Below, in pieces: positions 42,878-51,074 of a DNA stretch of 64,000 bases. The DNA comes from Desulfonatronum thioautotrophicum (lineage in GTDB: Bacteria > Desulfobacterota > Desulfovibrionia > Desulfovibrionales > Desulfonatronaceae): positions 682,001-746,000 of the forward strand of contig NZ_JYNO01000001.1 of the NCBI RefSeq assembly GCF_000934745.1, given 5' to 3'. Each line of letters begins with the position of its first letter. The first letter of the stretch is position 1. Position numbers and translations under genes: made by a program. The notes beneath the pieces were generated by a model. It did no database searches. It saw only the letters and a list, made by a program, of their open reading frames with translations, and was not told where the DNA came from.

Positions 42878-43954
42878 GTGGACACGTTGCTGATGTCCTC
42901 TTTGCTCAACACCAAGCCTTCGTTGCACAGCATGACCAACATATCCTTCACCGGGCCAAGGCAGACCGACGACCTCTGCTCCGAAGACGCCTTTCTGGCC
43001 CTGATCGACCGTTGTTTCCCCAGCGCCCACCAGGATGTGCTCCTTGGCCGGGGCGATGACTGCGCCGTAGTCGCCTGCCGGGAATCCCTGTGCGTGACTT
43101 CAGACCTGTTTCTGGAGGACGCGCACTTCCGCAGGGCGTATTTCGCGCCGGGGGACATCGGCTTCAAGGCCCTGGCCGTGAACATCAGCGACATTACGGC
43201 CATGGGGGCCAAGCCTCTGGGGTTCATCCTGAATCTGATGGTTCCCAGGCAGCTGGAGCGGGGATTCTGGGAGGCCTTTTTTCAGGGCATGGCCGAGCTG
43301 GCCGCGGAGCACGACCTGTACCTGGCCGGTGGAGATCTCTCCGGTGCGCCGTATCTGGGTGTGGCCGTGACCATCTGGGGTGAGCGGCCCCTGGGCGGTA
43401 GATTCCTGCGTCGCGGGCAGGCCCGCCCGGGCGACGTGCTGTTTCTGGTGGGCGAAATCGGCCTAGCCAAGCTGGGTCTGACCCTGCTGGAGGGCGGCGG
43501 CCATGTTCCAGAGGAATCGTCCGCTGTCTACGCTGCCCAGGACTACCCCGTTGCGGTCCAGGCCCATTTGCGGCCCACCCTGCACTCGGATGCCGCCCTG
43601 GCCTTGAGTAGGACAGGGACGGTTCGAGGCTTGATGGATGTTTCCGACGGCTTGGCCCGGGACCTGCCGCGTTTTTTGGGGCCGGGCCAAGGATGTGCCT
43701 TGGCCCTGCAACCGGAAATGCTGCACCCGGAGTTGCACGTGTTTGCCCGAAAAAGCGGACTGGATGCAGCCGAATTCGCGGTGCTGGGCGGGGAGGATTA
43801 CGCCTTGCTGGGTGCGGTGGCGGCTCGGGATTGGGCCATGCTGCGCGAACATATTCCCGCGGTGCGGCGTTTGGGTGAGGTGACGGCGGGACCGGGAATT
43901 CAGCTGAACGGAAAAGAAATGCGATCCCAAGGCTTTGACCATTTTCACCGTTGA
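42878..43954 (+). CDS. thiL: Thiamine-monophosphate kinase
   Basis: 358 residues from a GTG at 42878. ATGs at 42893 and 42932 are alternatives, and homology to ThiL begins only at SEDAFLALIDRCFP, so the start is uncertain. ATP and Mg2+ sites of the PurM-like fold are visible: LLGRGDDCAVV, TSDLFLEDAHFRRAY, AVNISDITAMGAKPLG, AGGDLSGAP, GLMDVSDGLARDLPRFLG and VLGGEDYALL. ThiL phosphorylates thiamine monophosphate to the diphosphate cofactor needed, for instance, by IorA. The 225-bp gap upstream contains only the divergent promoter region. Confidence 0.93.
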   Translation: MDTLLMSSLLNTKPSLHSMTNISFTGPRQTDDLCSEDAFLALIDRCFPSAHQDVLLGRGDDCAVVACRESLCVTSDLFLEDAHFRRAYFAPGDIGFKALAVNISDITAMGAKPLGFILNLMVPRQLERGFWEAFFQGMAELAAEHDLYLAGGDLSGAPYLGVAVTIWGERPLGGRFLRRGQARPGDVLFLVGEIGLAKLGLTLLEGGGHVPEESSAVYAAQDYPVAVQAHLRPTLHSDAALALSRTGTVRGLMDVSDGLARDLPRFLGPGQGCALALQPEMLHPELHVFARKSGLDAAEFAVLGGEDYALLGAVAARDWAMLREHIPAVRRLGEVTAGPGIQLNGKEMRSQGFDHFHR

Positions 43955-44007
43955 ACTGTTGCGGGGCGTTTTCCGCTGTATGGTCTTTTTTGCAGGTGTA
44001 CTTTCCC

Positions 44008-44036
44008 CGGATGATCCATTAAATATCCGGGGGTTG
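44008..44036. other. Hairpin between thiL and the ABC binding-protein gene
   Basis: CCCCGGAT and ATCCGGGG can pair across about a dozen bases. No T-run follows, so its role (weak terminator or mRNA structure) is unclear. Confidence 0.4.
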
Positions 44037-44065
44037 TCCATCATGCTCCAAATGGAGGTTTTATT

Positions 44066-45229
44066 GTGAAAAAACAGCTTGTTGCCCTTGTCGCGGCCTT
44101 GGCTCTGCTCTGTTCCGCCGGATTGGTTTCCGCCGGACAGCCCATCAAGATCGGTGCGTTCTTCGCCCTCTCCGGGCCGGCGGCGTTCATCGGCACGCCC
44201 ACCAAACTGGTGGCGGAAATGGCCGTGGACCAGATCAACCAGGCCGGAGGCATCAATGGTCGGCCCCTGGAACTGGTGGTCGCGGATACGGAGAGCGACC
44301 CCCAGAGAGCCCTGCTGGCCGCCCGGCGGCTGGTGGAGCGGGAGCGGGTTACAGCCCTGGTCGGGCCAACCCGGACGGATACCGGCATGGCGGTCAAGGC
44401 CTACCTGCACCAGCGCCAAATGCCCACGGTAATGACCGTGGGTGGAGACCCGGTGATCATGGGCGGTCGTTTCGGTGATTTCGACTGGATCTTCAAAAGC
44501 CCGCAGCGTTCTTCCGTGGCGGTGAGCCGGGTCTATGAATTTTTGCAGAGCCGCGGGGTGACGCGGGTGGGCCTGCTGACGGCCAGTGACGGGTTTGGCC
44601 GGGACGGACTGACCTGGCTGACCAGTCTGGCCGAAGAGTTCGGCATCACCATCACGGCCAACGAGCAGTTTGCTCCCACGGACACGGACATGACCTCCCA
44701 GCTGGTCAAAATCCGGGCCACGAACCCCGAGTTCATCATCTGCTGGACCATTGGGCCGGCCGCGGCGCTGGTCTCCCGGAACGTGCAGCAGTTGGGCCTG
44801 GCCATTCCCCTGATGCATTGCCACGGGATTCCGGATCCCAAGTATCTGGAACTGGCCGGAGACGCCGCCGAAGGCACCTATATGCCGTCCACCAGGCTGA
44901 TGGCCGCAGACCAGCTGCCGGACGATGATCCGCAAAAGCCCGTGGTCCTGGAGTTCATCCGGCTGTACCGCGAGGTGTACGATTTGGAGCGTCAGTACCC
45001 CTTGAACACCCATTCCGGCTACGCCTGGGACGCGCTGATGCTTATAGCCAATGCCTTGCGCGAAGTCGGGCCGGGCGACCCCACGGCCATCCGGGACGCC
45101 ATCCGTCGGACCTCCGGCTTTGTCGGGGTCAGCGGGATATTCACCTTGTCCGAGGAAGACCACAACGGTCTGGACACCGACTCCCTGATCATCGTCATGG
45201 TGGATCAGGGTCGCTGGGTGATGCAGTAG
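44066..45229 (+). CDS. Branched-chain amino acid-type ABC transporter substrate-binding protein
   Basis: 387 residues from a GTG at 44066 with TGGAGGT upstream. Signal peptide 1-23 (SAGLVSA-G). The periplasmic type I fold is that of LivJ/LivK: IKIGAFFALSGPAAFIGTP, AVDQINQAGGINGRPLELVVADTESDPQRALLAARRLV, VTALVGPTRTDTGMAV and VGLLTASDGFGRDGL. The ligand is unknown. No permease or ATPase genes accompany it, so it either uses a transporter encoded elsewhere or serves as a sensor subunit. The TAG at 45227-45229 coincides with the start of repeat copy B. Confidence 0.9.
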   Translation: MKKQLVALVAALALLCSAGLVSAGQPIKIGAFFALSGPAAFIGTPTKLVAEMAVDQINQAGGINGRPLELVVADTESDPQRALLAARRLVERERVTALVGPTRTDTGMAVKAYLHQRQMPTVMTVGGDPVIMGGRFGDFDWIFKSPQRSSVAVSRVYEFLQSRGVTRVGLLTASDGFGRDGLTWLTSLAEEFGITITANEQFAPTDTDMTSQLVKIRATNPEFIICWTIGPAAALVSRNVQQLGLAIPLMHCHGIPDPKYLELAGDAAEGTYMPSTRLMAADQLPDDDPQKPVVLEFIRLYREVYDLERQYPLNTHSGYAWDALMLIANALREVGPGDPTAIRDAIRRTSGFVGVSGIFTLSEEDHNGLDTDSLIIVMVDQGRWVMQ

Positions 45230-45394
45230 CAGTTCGTTGATCAATTCCCAGTTGCTGCGCGGCTACACCGGCACTTGCTTTTGTCAAAGAGGCTTTCTCG
45301 TCTTTCGGTGCGAGACTCTCCAGTAAGTGCCGGATTGCTCTTTGCACTTGGGTTTTTTGAACGAACTGTGGAATACGGACTTTTTCAACTCTCA
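45230..45394. repeat. Dispersed ~165-bp element, copy B
   Basis: Same orientation and structure as copy A. It begins with CAGTTCGTTGATCAA right after the upstream TAG. The inner CCGGCACTTGCT and AGTAAGTGCCGG arms are kept, then TTTTTTGAACGAACTG to 45368 and a tail to about 45394. Confidence 0.85.
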
Positions 45395-45484
45395 GGTAGC
45401 CCCGATTCCTCGGCTCGCTCCCCGTCTGCACGAGGGCAGGCTTCGCGGGTATGAGGGACTTGGGCACGGCATTGCAAAGCATGT

Positions 45485-45508
45485 CATTCCCGCGAAGGCG
45501 GGAATCCA
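45485..45508. repeat. REP-like CATTCCCGC palindrome
   Basis: ATTCCCGC (45486-45493) and GCGGGAAT (45498-45505) with a four-base loop, embedded in CATTCCCGCGAAGGCGGGAA. A second copy is at 50946-50988. Apart from this and the neighbouring hairpin, 45395-45605 holds no gene. Confidence 0.6.
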
Positions 45509-45552
45509 GTCCAAAGAGTGAACGAACAGAGTCGTTACCCTTTTTTAAACCT

Positions 45553-45589
45553 CGCATGATCGCCGTGATAAGCGGCGATCATGCGTTTT
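45553..45589 (+). terminator. Hairpin just upstream of nrdJ
   Basis: CGCATGATCGCCG (45553-45565) and CGGCGATCATGCG (45573-45585) form a perfect 13-bp stem followed by TTTT, 17 bases before the nrdJ GTG. It may stop incoming transcription or act as a leader attenuator of nrdJ. Confidence 0.55.
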
Positions 45590-45605
45590 GCCCAGGAGAC
45601 CTTTT

Positions 45606-48600
45606 GTGACGTCAACCGCCATTGCCGACGATATTGTTTTGGAGCCGACCCAGGTTCCCGCCGATCTCCCCCAGCCCGTTCTGCCCCCCAACGCGGAAGT
45701 CGTGTTGAACAAGCGTTATCTGCGCAAGGGCGGTCAGGGTGAAATCCTGGAAACGCCCCAGGAACTTTACTGGCGCGTGGCCTCGGCCATTGCCGCGGAG
45801 GAAGCCAAGTATCCGGCTTCCCCGTATTCCGTGGACGAACTGGCCCGGCGGTTTTACGAGCTGATGACCACCTACCGGTTCCTGCCCAACTCGCCGACCT
45901 TGATGAATGCCGGGACCGACCTGGGCCAGTTGGCGGCCTGTTTCGTCCTTCCGGTGGGCGACTCCATGGAGGAAATTTTCGACGCCATCAAGTACGCGGC
46001 CTTGATCCACAAATCCGGGGGAGGCACGGGCTTTTCGTTTTCCCGCCTGCGGCCGCAGAAGAGCCGGGTCGGCTCCACCGGCGGCATCGCCTCCGGACCG
46101 ATCTCCTTTCTGCGGATCTTCAATACGGCCACGGAGCAGGTCAAGCAGGGCGGAACCCGGCGTGGCGCGAACATGGGTATCCTCCGGGTGGATCACCCGG
46201 ACATTCTGGACTTCATCCGGGCCAAGGAGCGGGACGGGGATCTGAACAACTTCAACCTGTCCATCGGCCTGACCGAGGTGTTCATGCAGGCCGTGGAAAA
46301 AGACGAGGAATACGACCTCGTGGCCCCGCACTCCAGGCAGGTCAAAGCCCGGCTCAAGGCCCGCGAGGTGTTCAGCCTGCTGGTCCAGAAGGCCTGGGAA
46401 AGCGGCGACCCGGGGATCATCTTCCTGGACCGCATCAACCGGGACAACCCCACGCCCAGCCAGGGCGAGATCGAGAGTACGAATCCCTGCGTCACCGCGG
46501 ACGCCTTCGTAATGACCGACGCCGGCCCCCGCCAGGTCCGGGAGTTGATTGGTCGTCCGGTGAATCTTGTGGTCAACGGACAAGCCCATCGCAGTACGGA
46601 CAAAGGCTTTTTCGCCACGGGCCGCAAACCGGTTTATCACCTCCGCACCAGGGAAGGGCACAGTCTGATGCTTACCGCGGATCACCCCGTGCTTCAGGCT
46701 GCTTCGCCTTCCAGGTACGCATTGCATCCCCAGTGGACCCGGGCCGGGGATCTGGCTCCGGGCGACAAGATCGTTCTCCACGATCACCGGACCTTGACCG
46801 GCTGGCCAGGGGCTTACGGCCTGGCCGAAGGCTACCTGCTGGGGCTTTTGGTGGGCGACGGAACCTTGAAGGCGGACAAGGCCGTGCTCTCCGTTTGGCC
46901 CAGGGCCAAAGCCGTCAACGGCGAAGACGAACCGTGCGGAACACTCGGGGTCATGATCGCCGCGGAGACGTTTGCCCGGACCCTGCCCCATCGCGCGGAC
47001 TTTCAAGGCTGGCAGACGGTTTCCGGTCGCAACGAGCGCCGGATGAGCATCGGCGCGGTTCGGGATTTGGCCCTTGGGCTGGGCATGGTGCCTGGGAGCA
47101 AAACCATTACCGAACAGCTGGAACGAACTTCTTCGGATTTTTATCAAGGTTTTCTGGGCGGCCTGTTTGATGCCGACGGATCGGTCCAGGGCAACCAGCG
47201 TAAAGGCGTCAGCATTCGGCTGGCCCAGAGCGATCCCGACCGCCTCTTTGCCGTCCAGCGGATGCTTTTGCGCCTGGGTATCGTCGCCGTGATCCATGAA
47301 AACCGACGTCCCGCGGGCGTAAAGGCCCTGCCGGACGGCAAGGGTGGTTCCAGGGAATACCCGGTCCAGGCGCAGCATGAATTGATCATCAGCGGGGCCA
47401 ACCTGGAACGTTTCGCCGAGGTGGTCGGATTCCGGGACACGGCCAAGCGGGATCTGTTGACGAGATTGCTGGGCCTGTACCGCCGATCCCTGAATCGGGA
47501 ACGTTTTCTGGCCACCGTGGCGTCCCTGTACGTTGTGGGCGAGCGTGACGTCTACGACGTCACCGTGCCCGAGGTGCACGCCTTTGATGCCAACGGGTTC
47601 ATGGTCCACAACTGCGGGGAGCAACCACTGCTCCCCTACGAAGCCTGCAATCTGGGATCCATCAACCTTTCCAGGTATGTGCAAAATTCCGGCAAGGACG
47701 ACATTCTCTGGGACGACCTGAAACAGGACATCCACCTCAGCGTCCGGTTTCTGGACAATGTCATCGATGCCTCACGCTACCCGTTGGAGAAGATCACCGA
47801 GACCGTGCGCATGAATCGCAAGATCGGGCTGGGGGTGATGGGCTGGGCGGACATGCTCTTCAGGCTGAACATTCCCTACAACAGCCAGGAGGCCCTGAAC
47901 CTGGCCGAAAAGGTCATGCATTTCATCCAGTTCGAGTCCCAAAGCGCATCCAAGAAGCTGGCCGAGGAGCGTGGTCCCTTTCCGGCCTTTGCGGATTCCA
48001 CCTTTGCCGAACACAACCAGGGGCCGTTTCGCAACGCCACGACCACGACCATTGCGCCCACGGGAACCCTGTCCATTCTGGCGGGCTGCTCGTCCGGGGT
48101 GGAGCCCTTGTTCGCCTTGAGTTTCGTCCGGCAGGTCATGGATGGAGAGCGGCTTTTGGAGGCCAATCCGTGGTTTGAGCAGGCCCTGCATGCGGCCCAG
48201 TGCTTCAGTCCCAAGCTGATGGAAGAGGTGGCGGCCAAGGGAACCATTCACCATGTTGACTATCTGCCGGAAAATGTGCGCAGGGTGTTTGTCACGGCTC
48301 ATGACATCGAACCGATCTGGCACCTGAAGATGCAGGCCGCTTTTCAGAAATTCACGGACAATGCCGTTTCCAAGACCGTCAATCTGCCGAATTCGGCCAC
48401 CCAGGATGATATCCGCAAGATCTACTGGATGGCTTACGAAATGGGCTGCAAAGGGGTTACCGTCTACCGGGACGGTTGCAAAAGCGCCCAGGTGCTCTGC
48501 ACCGGTGACGGGGGCAAGTCCAAGGAGCCGGTAAAAACCCAGCGCGTGGTCCGGGAGCGGCCGGATGTGGTCTATGGATTTACCCAGAAGGTGAAAACCG

Positions 48601-48995
48601 GATACGGCTTCCTGTACCTGACGGTGAACGAGGTGGACGGCCGACCCTTCGAGGTCTTCACCACCATTGGCAAGTCCGGACGGTCGATCACGGCCAAGGC
48701 CGAGGCCATCGGCCGCCTGGTATCCCTGGCCCTGCGCTCCGGGGTTGGCGTGGAAGACATCGTCAGCCAGCTCAAGGGAATTGGCGGCGAGCATCCGGTA
48801 TTTCAGAAAAAGGACATGCTGCTCTCCATTCCGGATGCCGTGTCCTGGGTTCTGGAAAGCCGTTACATGCAGGGCCGCAAGGCGGAAATGACCAACCAAC
48901 TGGTCAAGCCGGAATGCCCGGATTGCGGCAAGGAACTGATCTTCCAGGAAGGCTGCTTCGTCTGCCAAGGTTGCGGCTACACCAAATGCGGATAA
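45606..48995 (+). CDS. nrdJ: Adenosylcobalamin-dependent (class II) ribonucleotide reductase with an intein
   Basis: 1129 residues from the GTG at 45606 (AGGAGA six bases upstream; a TTG at 45588 overlaps that site and is rejected). The extein totals about 754 residues. Class II landmarks are FLPNSPTLMNAGT, QLAACFVLPVGDSMEEIF, KSGGGTGFSFSRLRP, KQGGTRRGANMG, EACNLGSINLSRYV, MGWADMLFRL, ATTTTIAPTGTLSILAGCSSGVEP and ending CPDCGKELIFQEGCFVCQGCGYTKCG, a cysteine-rich tail. It reduces ribonucleotides using adenosylcobalamin without oxygen, as suits an anaerobe. The intein at 46488-47612 interrupts between ESTNP and CGEQPLLPYEAC and must splice out for activity. Repeat copy C follows the stop. Confidence 0.95.
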   Translation: MTSTAIADDIVLEPTQVPADLPQPVLPPNAEVVLNKRYLRKGGQGEILETPQELYWRVASAIAAEEAKYPASPYSVDELARRFYELMTTYRFLPNSPTLMNAGTDLGQLAACFVLPVGDSMEEIFDAIKYAALIHKSGGGTGFSFSRLRPQKSRVGSTGGIASGPISFLRIFNTATEQVKQGGTRRGANMGILRVDHPDILDFIRAKERDGDLNNFNLSIGLTEVFMQAVEKDEEYDLVAPHSRQVKARLKAREVFSLLVQKAWESGDPGIIFLDRINRDNPTPSQGEIESTNPCVTADAFVMTDAGPRQVRELIGRPVNLVVNGQAHRSTDKGFFATGRKPVYHLRTREGHSLMLTADHPVLQAASPSRYALHPQWTRAGDLAPGDKIVLHDHRTLTGWPGAYGLAEGYLLGLLVGDGTLKADKAVLSVWPRAKAVNGEDEPCGTLGVMIAAETFARTLPHRADFQGWQTVSGRNERRMSIGAVRDLALGLGMVPGSKTITEQLERTSSDFYQGFLGGLFDADGSVQGNQRKGVSIRLAQSDPDRLFAVQRMLLRLGIVAVIHENRRPAGVKALPDGKGGSREYPVQAQHELIISGANLERFAEVVGFRDTAKRDLLTRLLGLYRRSLNRERFLATVASLYVVGERDVYDVTVPEVHAFDANGFMVHNCGEQPLLPYEACNLGSINLSRYVQNSGKDDILWDDLKQDIHLSVRFLDNVIDASRYPLEKITETVRMNRKIGLGVMGWADMLFRLNIPYNSQEALNLAEKVMHFIQFESQSASKKLAEERGPFPAFADSTFAEHNQGPFRNATTTTIAPTGTLSILAGCSSGVEPLFALSFVRQVMDGERLLEANPWFEQALHAAQCFSPKLMEEVAAKGTIHHVDYLPENVRRVFVTAHDIEPIWHLKMQAAFQKFTDNAVSKTVNLPNSATQDDIRKIYWMAYEMGCKGVTVYRDGCKSAQVLCTGDGGKSKEPVKTQRVVRERPDVVYGFTQKVKTGYGFLYLTVNEVDGRPFEVFTTIGKSGRSITAKAEAIGRLVSLALRSGVGVEDIVSQLKGIGGEHPVFQKKDMLLSIPDAVSWVLESRYMQGRKAEMTNQLVKPECPDCGKELIFQEGCFVCQGCGYTKCG
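46488..47612 (+). mobile_element. Intein with LAGLIDADG homing endonuclease inside nrdJ
   Basis: 375 residues in frame. It starts with the nucleophile Cys (CVTADAFVMTDAG) directly after ESTNP. Block B follows (LMLTADHPVL, T-x2-H), then two dodecapeptides of the homing endonuclease (YLLGLLVGDG and FLGGLFDADG, both with the catalytic Asp). Block F is YVVGERDVYDVTVPEVHAFDANG, and it ends in His-Asn (MVHN). The next residue is Cys (CGEQ), the required +1 nucleophile. All splicing residues are present, so it should be active both as a protein-splicing unit and as an endonuclease aimed at intein-free nrdJ. Confidence 0.95.
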
Positions 48996-48997
48996 CT

Positions 48998-49146
48998 GAG
49001 TGTTGATAAAGCCCTTATCCGGCAGTCCGGTCAAAAACCCCAAGTGCAAGGAACAAGAAAAGTTCAATTTCGAAGCGTATTTATTCATACGTGAGAGTTT
49101 GAACTTTTTGCAGCGACGTAGCAATTGGGAGTTTTTCAACGGACTG
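48998..49146. repeat. Dispersed ~165-bp element, copy C (inverted, altered centre)
   Basis: Read on the minus strand it begins CAGTCCGTTGAAAAACTCCC (49146 leftwards), with GCAATTGG-type flank as in copy A. At its other end it has the same GTGTTGATAAAG (49000-49011) and CAAAAACCCCAAGTGCAAGGA. The central part (49046-49115) is different sequence with its own AGTTCAA/TTGAACT inverted pair. It fills the gap from the nrdJ stop to 18 bases before the ftsE start. Confidence 0.8.
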
Positions 49147-49163
49147 ACAATTCCGTGCATGCA

Positions 49164-49844
49164 ATGATCAACCTGCGGCATGTCTCCTTCAGTTTCGGGA
49201 CCCAGTGGGCCCTGAAAAACATCTCCCTGGAGATCGGCAAGGGTGACTTTCTGTTCCTGGTCGGCCCCAGCGGCGCGGGCAAGACCACCCTGTTGCGTCT
49301 GCTGCACGGAGCGATCCCGCTGAAGCGGGGCCAGGGGACCGTGGCCGGGTTCGACCTCCATACCCTCAAGGCCGGCCGGATTCATCTGCTGCGTCGGGAA
49401 GTGAGCGTGGTGTTTCAGGACTTCAAGATCCTGCCGGAACGCACCGTCTTCGCCAACGTGGCCCTGGCCCTGGACGTGCGCAACATGCCCCGTACGCATT
49501 CCGAACGGCGGGTCCGGGCTGTTCTGCGGGGTCTGGACCTGGAAGCCAAGGCCCATATTCCCTGCGCGCAGCTTTCCGGGGGCGAGCAGCAACGGGTGGC
49601 CATTGCCCGGGCCGTGGTGGTCGGGCCGCAACTGCTCCTGGCCGACGAGCCCACCGGCAACCTGGACCGGGAGCTGGCCATGCGCCTGATGAGCATTTTC
49701 CTGCAGTTCCATGCCCACGGCACGACCATTGTCCTGGCCACCCACAACCAGGAAATCCTGGCCTGCGTTCCGGACGCCAAGATCCTGCACCTTGAGGACG
49801 GCACCGTGCATTGGACCAACTGGACCATGCCGGCGGCGTCCTGA
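49164..49844 (+). CDS. ftsE: Cell-division ABC transporter ATP-binding protein FtsE
   Basis: 226 residues from the ATG at 49164, which matches the normal FtsE N terminus (MINLRHVSFSFG). An in-frame GTG at 49155 and the longer frame to 49125 run into a repeat. All ABC motifs are present: Walker A GPSGAGKTT, Q-loop VVFQDFKILPERTVFANVALAL, signature LSGGEQQRVAIARAVV, Walker B LLLADEPTGNLD and the H-loop ATHNQE. With FtsX it forms the inner-membrane complex that switches on cell-wall amidases at the septum. No Shine-Dalgarno sequence lies before the start, because the repeat element reaches to 18 bases upstream. Confidence 0.93.
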   Translation: MINLRHVSFSFGTQWALKNISLEIGKGDFLFLVGPSGAGKTTLLRLLHGAIPLKRGQGTVAGFDLHTLKAGRIHLLRREVSVVFQDFKILPERTVFANVALALDVRNMPRTHSERRVRAVLRGLDLEAKAHIPCAQLSGGEQQRVAIARAVVVGPQLLLADEPTGNLDRELAMRLMSIFLQFHAHGTTIVLATHNQEILACVPDAKILHLEDGTVHWTNWTMPAAS

Positions 49845-49864
49845 ACCACGGGAAGTGATCAGCC

Positions 49865-50743
49865 ATGTTCCGGATCGTGCTCAAACTGATGCTCCAGGGG
49901 GTGACGGATATCCGCCATCACCCCTGGATTCAGGTGCTCACCCTGGCCGCGGTAACCCTGGTCGCCTTTCTGGGCGGCCTGTTTCTGCTGGTGTTGCATA
50001 ACCTTGACCAGGAACTGCAGCGTGCCGGTGGCGACATCCAGTTTCAGGTCTACTGGCAGCCGGACACCGGACAGGACGTCCTGGAAAGCCAATGGGCCGC
50101 CCTGCAAAAGCTGGAGGATCTCGCGGAGATCAAGACCTTCACCGGGGATCAGGCCCTGGACCTGCTCATGCAGCGCCTGGGTGGGACAGGAGATTTCGCC
50201 TGGCTGCGGGGCAACAACCCCCTGCCGGCCACGGCCCTGCTGACCTTCGCGATCCAGGTTGACGATCAGCAGGCCTGGGCCGAGGCCACCTACCGGCAGC
50301 TTGCGTCCCTGGAGGGCGTGGAGAAGGTCAGCTTCAATCCGCTGCAACTGGACCTAGCCAGGGGCTGGACCCGGTTCAGCAACCAGGTGATCTGGCCGCT
50401 GATTCTTTTCCTGGGCGTGGTTCTGGCTCTGGTGGTGGGCAACACCATCAAGCTTTCCCAACTGCATCGCCGCAACGAGGTGGAAATTCTGCGCCTGGTG
50501 GGCGCGGCCCGCTGGTACATCCAGCTGCCCATGCTCGTCTCCGGAGCCGTGCTCGGCCTGCTGGGCGGGGTATTGGCCCTGCTGATGCTCAAGGGCGTGC
50601 AGCTCAGCCTCCAGGACCTGCTCCACTTTCCTCCCCTGTGGCTGCGTCTGGACTATCTGCCTTTTTCCCAGACCGTGGTGTTTTTGGCCGTGATCGTGGT
50701 CATGGGCGTTCTGAGCAGCTGGGTGGCGTTGCGGGAGACGTGA
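49865..50743 (+). CDS. ftsX: Cell-division permease-like protein FtsX
   Basis: 292 residues. TM1 lies at about 21-42 (VLTLAAVTLVAFLGGLFLLVL). A periplasmic domain of about 130 residues follows (DIQFQVYWQPDTGQDVLESQWAALQKLEDLAEIKTF), then three C-terminal helices (LILFLGVVLALVVGNTIKL, MLVSGAVLGLLGGVLALLML, VVFLAVIVVMGVLSSW). The segment LSQLHRRNEVEILRLVGAARWYIQLPM is the cytoplasmic coupling loop of FtsX. It pairs with FtsE encoded 20 bp upstream to control peptidoglycan hydrolases during division. Confidence 0.93.
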   Translation: MFRIVLKLMLQGVTDIRHHPWIQVLTLAAVTLVAFLGGLFLLVLHNLDQELQRAGGDIQFQVYWQPDTGQDVLESQWAALQKLEDLAEIKTFTGDQALDLLMQRLGGTGDFAWLRGNNPLPATALLTFAIQVDDQQAWAEATYRQLASLEGVEKVSFNPLQLDLARGWTRFSNQVIWPLILFLGVVLALVVGNTIKLSQLHRRNEVEILRLVGAARWYIQLPMLVSGAVLGLLGGVLALLMLKGVQLSLQDLLHFPPLWLRLDYLPFSQTVVFLAVIVVMGVLSSWVALRET

Positions 50744-51062
50744 ATGCAGCCGGCAGGTCTCAAAAAATGATTCCGCCCAGATTGAAGGTGGCGTGAGTGA
50801 GGTGTTTCCCAGCACACCACATCGTCGTTCTTGCTTAAGGTGCGAGAGCTGATCGTATTGTAACTTTTCAAAAACTTGTGACAAGCATGACCTGATTGTC
50901 CGTCTTCGCGGGCATGGCGAGCTTGGGAACACATGCCATTTCAGTCATTCCCGCGCAGGCCTGCCTGTGGCAGACAGGCGGGAATCCAGGGGCAGAGACA
51001 ATTTCAGAGTTTGCCCGGCCTTTTTGAGCAATTATATCGTTTTCAACGAATCTTACAGATTT
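50744..51062. repeat. ftsX-ilvD intergenic region with a CATTCCCGC repeat
   Basis: ATTCCCGC (50947-50954) and GCGGGAAT (50978-50985) flank an inner CCTGCCTGT/ACAGG-type hairpin. The same family occurs at 45485. The remaining DNA shows no gene; the ilvD promoter must lie near 51000-51060. Confidence 0.55.
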
Positions 51063-51074
51063 CAAGGAGTTTGC

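Noticed and set aside
45553-45605. A cobalamin riboswitch before nrdJ
   Set aside because: Only a simple 13-bp hairpin is visible; no B12-box-like sequence was found, and a class II enzyme does not require one.
45612-47735. A 707-codon minus-strand frame opposite nrdJ
   Set aside because: Shadow of nrdJ and its intein; no protein-like features.
50820-50900. A fifth copy of the ~165-bp repeat between ftsX and ilvD
   Set aside because: Only short AT-rich resemblance; neither the terminal nor the inner inverted repeats are present.
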